From: Siccirubricoccus phaeus
Lineage (GTDB): Bacteria; Pseudomonadota; Alphaproteobacteria; Acetobacterales; Acetobacteraceae
Assembly: GCF_008360935.1 (NCBI RefSeq)
Contig: NZ_SRXO01000007.1
Coordinates: forward strand, 62,001 to 126,000
Direction: 5' to 3'
Length of the DNA: 64,000 nucleotides
The notes below the pieces were generated by a model, which was not told the DNA's origin, ran no database searches, and was given only the letters and a program-made list of their open reading frames with translations. Within the stretch, counting starts at the first letter, position 1; the number at the start of each line of letters is the position of its first letter. The position numbers were made by a program, and so were the translations under genes. Positions 60,518-64,000 of this stretch are shown here, piece by piece.

Positions 60518-60700
60518 GGATGGGGGCTTCGCCCCCGGGCCCCGACCAGGGGCTCCGCCCCTGGACCCCGCCGGGGCCAGGACCTGGCCCCGGACCCCGG
60601 TCTGAGTCTTGGACCCGACGGTCGAACCTGCAGACTCACACCGGGGTCCGGGGAGGTGGCTGCCGGCAGTGCCGGCAGCCCCTGGCGGGGATCGAACGCA
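60518..60700. repeat. gene-end hairpin-rich repeat, divergent copy 4
   Basis: After gloA there is a run of nested inverted repeats such as GGGGGCTTCGCCCCC, CCAGGGGCTCCGCCCCTGG and GGGGCCAGGACCTGGCCCC. Part of the shared core appears as CCCGACGGTCGAACC. It resembles the blocks at 36240, 42551 and 59099 only in that core and in hairpin style, so membership is less sure. Confidence 0.5.
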
Positions 60701-60736
60701 TGCGTTCGATGGGCGAGCGCCGCCAAATTCACCCCG

Positions 60737-62131
60737 ATGCTGCCTGACCCCTTCGACCTGATCCGCAACGCCGCCGACAGCGCCGAGCGCCTCGGCCGCC
60801 GCGTCCTCGGCCAGCCGCGCCTCCGCCTGGCGGTCACCGGGCTGACGCGGGCGGGGAAGACCGTTTTCCTCACCGCGCTGCTGGCGAATTTGCTCGCCGC
60901 CGGGCGCGGGCGGCGCACCCTGCCGGCGCTGGACCAGGCCGCCGGCGGCAGGCTGCGCGCGGTGCGGCCGGAACCGGCCGGCATCGAGGGCCTGCCGCGC
61001 TTCGACCTCGATGCCCACCTCGCGGCCCTGGCCGCTGACCCGCCCGCCTGGCCAGCCCGCACCGGCGACCTCTCCACCCTTGCCATCACCCTGGAGCTGG
61101 AGCGGGAAGGGCTCTTCGCCGGGCTGCTCGGCTCGCGCAGCCTGACGCTGGAATTGCTCGACTACCCCGGCGAGTGGCTGCTGGACCTGCCGATGCTGGA
61201 GCAGGACTACGCCCCCTGGTCCGCCGCCGCCCTGGCCCGCCTCCGCCGCGGCAGCCCCGAACCCGCCGTGGCCGAATTCCTGGCTTTTCTCGAAAGCCTG
61301 CCGCCTCAGGCGCCGGAGGAGGAGGGGCTGGTCCGCCGCGGCCATGCCCTCTACCGCGCCGCGCTGCTGGCCTGCCGGGACCGCCTCGGCTTCCGCTTCC
61401 TGCAGCCGGGCCGGGTGCTCAACCCGGGGCCGCGCGGGGAGGCGCCGCTGCTCTGGTTCTTCCCCCTGCCGCCCGGCATCGGCGGCGCCCTGCCGGCGCT
61501 GCTCGCCCGCCGCCATGCCGCCTACCGCGCGGCCCAGCGGGACGAATTCTTCACCCCCTTCTTCCGCCGCTTCGACCGCCAGGCGGTGCTGGTGGACGTG
61601 CTCGGGGCCCTGCATGCCGGCCCCGCCGCCTTCGCCGACATCGCCGAGGCGATCGCCGCCATCGCCGCCGCGCTGCGCCAAGGTGGGGGCTGGCTGGAAA
61701 GGCTGCTGGGCGGCGGCCCCGGCCGCGTCGCCTTCGTCGCCACCAAGGCGGACCACGTCCCCGCCCGCCAGCGGGACGCGCTGGCCGCGCTGCTCGGCCA
61801 TCTGGTGGCGGGGCCGGAGGCGCGGGCCGGGGCGGTCGGCCTTGCCACCAGCATCCACACCCTGGCCAGCATCCGCTGCACGGAGGATGCGGTGACGACG
61901 CTGGAAGGCCGCCCCGTCGCGGCGGTGCGCGGCGTGCTGCCCGGCGGCAAGCGTGCCCTGGTCTATCCCGGCGAGATCCCGCTGCGCCCGCCCGAGCCGG
62001 AATTCTGGGCCCACGGCTTCTTCCAGATGCCGGAATTCCAGCCGCCGCGGCTGGACCCGCGGGGCGCCGCCGGCATCCCGCATCTCGGGCTGGACACGCT
62101 GCTGGCCGCCCTGATCGGAGACCTGCTGTGA
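60737..62131 (+). CDS. YcjX family GTPase-like protein
   Basis: The 464-residue protein has a P-loop LAVTGLTRAGKTVFLTALLA (residues about 31-50), ELLDYPGEWLLDLPML where a DxxG switch is expected, and FVATKADHVP resembling the NKxD element. These and the length match the YcjX (DUF463) family, stress-related proteins found next to YcjF. The start at 60737 (MLPDPFDLIRNAADSAE) gives the normal N-terminus. Its biochemical role is not established. It is followed 46 bases later by the YcjF-like gene. Confidence 0.88.
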   Translation: MLPDPFDLIRNAADSAERLGRRVLGQPRLRLAVTGLTRAGKTVFLTALLANLLAAGRGRRTLPALDQAAGGRLRAVRPEPAGIEGLPRFDLDAHLAALAADPPAWPARTGDLSTLAITLELEREGLFAGLLGSRSLTLELLDYPGEWLLDLPMLEQDYAPWSAAALARLRRGSPEPAVAEFLAFLESLPPQAPEEEGLVRRGHALYRAALLACRDRLGFRFLQPGRVLNPGPRGEAPLLWFFPLPPGIGGALPALLARRHAAYRAAQRDEFFTPFFRRFDRQAVLVDVLGALHAGPAAFADIAEAIAAIAAALRQGGGWLERLLGGGPGRVAFVATKADHVPARQRDALAALLGHLVAGPEARAGAVGLATSIHTLASIRCTEDAVTTLEGRPVAAVRGVLPGGKRALVYPGEIPLRPPEPEFWAHGFFQMPEFQPPRLDPRGAAGIPHLGLDTLLAALIGDLL

Positions 62132-62177
62132 GGCAACCGCCTGCCGGCAGGCGGCTTCCATCCCGGAAGGTGCCCCA

Positions 62178-63059
62178 ATGAGCGATGCCGAGCCCCCGCG
62201 CGGCCCCCGCATCATCCTGGAGGAGGATGCGCCCGGCCCCGCGCCGCGCCTCGATTTCGGCTGGGAACAGGCGGTGGTGCCGGTCGCCGCCCCGCCGCCC
62301 GCGCGGCTCTCCGGCCCGGCCCGGGCGGTGGCGGGGCTGGGGCTGCTCGGCCTCGGCCTCGGCGCGCTGGAGGCGGCGAATTACGTGGTGGACCAATTCG
62401 CCCGGGGCCCGGTGCAGGGCTGGGCGACGCTGGCCGTGGCGGTGGGCGGCTTCGGCCTGCTGCTCTCCGGCCTCGGGGCGGAGCTGCGGGGGCTGGCCGC
62501 CATCCGCGCCGTGGACCGTGCCCGCGCCGCCTTCGCCCGCGGCGACCTGCCGACCGCCCGGGCCGAGGCGCTGCGCTGGGCCGGCAGCGTGGCGGAGGCG
62601 GCGCCGCTGCAGCCCGCCCTGCGCCAGGCCGGCTCCGTCGCGGAGCTGCGCGCCCTGCTGGAGGCCGGGCCGCTGCCGGTGCTGGAATCCCGCGCCGCCG
62701 CGCTCGGCCGGGCGGCGGCGGTGCAGGGCTTTGCGGTGACGGCGATCAGCCCCTCGCCGGGGCTGGATGCGCTGGTCTTCGCCTGGCGCGGGGTGCGGCT
62801 GGTGCGGCAGGTGGCGGCGCTGCACGGGTTGCGCCCCGGCCTCGCCGGCACGCTGGCCCTGCTGCGGCGGGTGCTGGCGGATGCCGCGACGGTCGCCGCC
62901 ACGGATATCGCGGTGGATGCCGCCGCCCGCGCCCTGCTCTCCAACCGCCTGCTGGAGCAATTCGCCGGCGAGGCGGCGGCCGGGGCGGTGGCGGCGCGGC
63001 GCATGCTGCGCCTGGCGCGGGTGGCGGCGGAGGCCTGCCGGATCCTGCCGCCGCGATAG
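62178..63059 (+). CDS. YcjF family membrane protein (DUF697/TIGR01620 type)
   Basis: The 293-residue protein has a Pro/Asp-rich cytoplasmic N-terminus (RIILEEDAPGPAPRLDFGWE), two membrane segments (about 60-80, VAGLGLLGLGLGALEAANYV, and 88-110, GWATLAVAVGGFGLLLSGLG) and a helical soluble C-terminal part with SPSPGLDALVFAWRGVRLVR. This order and the PRI-LEED motif fit YcjF. The YcjX gene precedes it, the usual pairing. The function of the pair is not settled. Confidence 0.85.
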   Translation: MSDAEPPRGPRIILEEDAPGPAPRLDFGWEQAVVPVAAPPPARLSGPARAVAGLGLLGLGLGALEAANYVVDQFARGPVQGWATLAVAVGGFGLLLSGLGAELRGLAAIRAVDRARAAFARGDLPTARAEALRWAGSVAEAAPLQPALRQAGSVAELRALLEAGPLPVLESRAAALGRAAAVQGFAVTAISPSPGLDALVFAWRGVRLVRQVAALHGLRPGLAGTLALLRRVLADAATVAATDIAVDAAARALLSNRLLEQFAGEAAAGAVAARRMLRLARVAAEACRILPPR

Positions 63060-63410
63060 GCGCGGTCATGGTGCCGGGTTGCGCCGGCATGCCGCGCCCA
63101 GGCCGGTTAGGCCCCCCGGGCAGCGCCGATGACGTCGCCTTCGGCAGCCGGGACGGGCACGATCCGCCCGGCCTGCCAGAACTTGCCGCCCTTGCCCTGC
63201 CCGGCCTCTCCGTCCCCGGCCCTGGCGTGGTGCGAGGGTTGGCCGCCCGGCGGTCCGCGGCGCCGGGTCCGGCATGCCGCGCCGCCCTTTCGGGCGCCGG
63301 GCATGAAGGAAGCTTCATATCGCGGGTCTGCGGCCTGGGGTGGGCTGGACACCCGCCACGCAACGGACATCATGGCGGCATCCCCCAAGCCAGGGGGCGG
63401 AGGAAGCGCC
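63060..63410. other. intergenic stretch with no supported gene
   Basis: These 351 bases between the YcjF-like gene and the dehydrogenase gene are GC-rich. I see no protein-like frame, RNA gene or repeat shared with the other intergenic regions. The promoter of the dehydrogenase gene should lie in the last 100 bases. Confidence 0.4.
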
Positions 63411-64000
63411 ATGAAGATCGGCTATATCGGCCTTGGGAACATGGGCGGCCCGATGTGCCGCAACCTGATCAAGGGCGTGAACCACCAGGTGGTGGTGCAC
63501 GATTTGAACCCCGAGGCCGTCGCCGCCTGCGTCGCCGTGGGCGGCACCAAGGCCGAGAGCCTGGCGCAGCTCGCCGCCGAATGCGACGTGATCTTCACCT
63601 CCCTGCCGATGCCGAAGCATGTCGAGGCGGTGGTGCTGGGGGAGGGCGGCATCGCCCAGCATGCCCGGCCCGGCACCACCTATATCGACCTCAGCACCAA
63701 CTCCCCGGCCGTGGTGAAGCGGCTGTCGGCGGAGCTGGCGAAGAAGGGCATCGCCATGCTGGACAGCCCGGTGACCGGCGGCGTGCCGCGCGCCACCGCC
63801 GGCACCATCGTGGTCATGGCCGGCGGCGAGGAGAGCGTCTTCGAGGCCAATCGCGGCCTGCTCGCGGCCTTCTCCAGCGTCGTGGTGCATGTCGGGCCGA
63901 TCGGCACCGCCTCGGTCGCCAAGCTGCTCAACAACATGCTGGCCTTCTGCAACGCCGCGGCGGCGATGGAGGCCATGACGATGGGCGCCATGGCCGGGAT
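63411..64000 (+). CDS. 3-hydroxyisobutyrate dehydrogenase family oxidoreductase, N-terminal part (runs off window)
   Basis: The first 196 residues are visible. They show the NAD(P)-binding start IGYIGLGNMGGPMCRNLIKG, the strand-end acidic residue in VVVHDLNPEA, IFTSLPMPKHVEAVV, YIDLSTNSPAV, the substrate-binding LDSPVTGGVPRATAGTIVVM and the catalytic lysine region VAKLLNNMLAFCNAAA. The family includes 3-hydroxyisobutyrate and tartronate-semialdehyde dehydrogenases and GLYR1-like enzymes. The ATG follows GGAGGAAG. Which hydroxy acid is used cannot be decided. Confidence 0.9.
   Translation, partial: MKIGYIGLGNMGGPMCRNLIKGVNHQVVVHDLNPEAVAACVAVGGTKAESLAQLAAECDVIFTSLPMPKHVEAVVLGEGGIAQHARPGTTYIDLSTNSPAVVKRLSAELAKKGIAMLDSPVTGGVPRATAGTIVVMAGGEESVFEANRGLLAAFSSVVVHVGPIGTASVAKLLNNMLAFCNAAAAMEAMTMGAMAG

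Overview
The window looks like chromosomal DNA of a high-GC alphaproteobacterium, most likely an Acetobacteraceae of the Roseomonas type. The evidence is the GC-rich codon use throughout, several Bug-type (tripartite tricarboxylate transporter) receptors, paralogous NtaA/SnaA/DszA-type flavin monooxygenases, and the order rpsB-tsf-pyrH-frr-uppS-cdsA-dxr-rseP-bamA-skp-lpxD-fabZ-lpxA-lpxI. The genus is inferred from style and gene order, not from a search.

Region 1 (1-8.8 kb) is accessory catabolism. A leftward set (epimerase, Bug receptor, MmgE/PrpD) faces rightward genes for an SDR, an Asp/Glu-racemase-like protein, a branched-chain-amino-acid-type binding protein, a fumarate-reductase-like flavoprotein and a second SDR. 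Three gene remnants lie among them: a DUF1801-like gene, a LysR regulator and a Bug receptor.

Region 2 (8.8-17.9 kb) is a coherent uptake and oxidation module. It has a GntR/FCD regulator, an LLM flavin monooxygenase, a complete peptide/nickel-type ABC importer and a second LLM monooxygenase. A shared near-palindrome, CTGAATACAG, sits before the monooxygenase and before the ABC operon and is a plausible operator. The second monooxygenase has lost its C-terminus and reads in frame into a phosphatase-ADP-ribosylglycohydrolase protein.

Region 3 (17.9-25.5 kb) is a decayed prophage-like island. It carries that phosphatase-ADP-ribosylglycohydrolase gene, a Bbp16-like capsid protein, tightly coupled small virion-type genes (one frameshifted) and a HicAB toxin-antitoxin pair. 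It ends at the 3' end of a tRNA-Ser(GCT) gene, a classic integration site. No integrase, terminase, portal or major capsid gene is visible.

Region 4 (25.6-45 kb) is mixed. It holds a GST, a TM2 protein, a two-component pair whose kinase has an ethylene-receptor-like membrane domain, a flavin reductase with an orphan iron-type permease, a chemoreceptor, a second family 5 binding protein, two RTX proteins (one a serralysin-like protease), another Bug receptor, a partner-switching set (FHA-PP2C phosphatase, STAS protein, anti-sigma kinase) and a third LLM monooxygenase.

Region 5 (45-64 kb) is core genome: translation (rpsB, tsf, frr), UMP kinase, isoprenoid and phospholipid precursors (uppS, cdsA, dxr), envelope proteolysis and assembly (rseP, bamA, skp-like) and lipid A synthesis (lpxD, fabZ, lpxA, lpxI). 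gloA, a YcjX/YcjF pair and a partial 3-hydroxyisobutyrate-dehydrogenase-family gene follow.

Several structured intergenic repeat families recur. One is about 120 bp with 9-bp terminal inverted repeats (MITE-like). One has a 51-bp core identical in two places. One combines gene-end hairpins with a GACGGTCGAGACGCC-type core at three or four sites.
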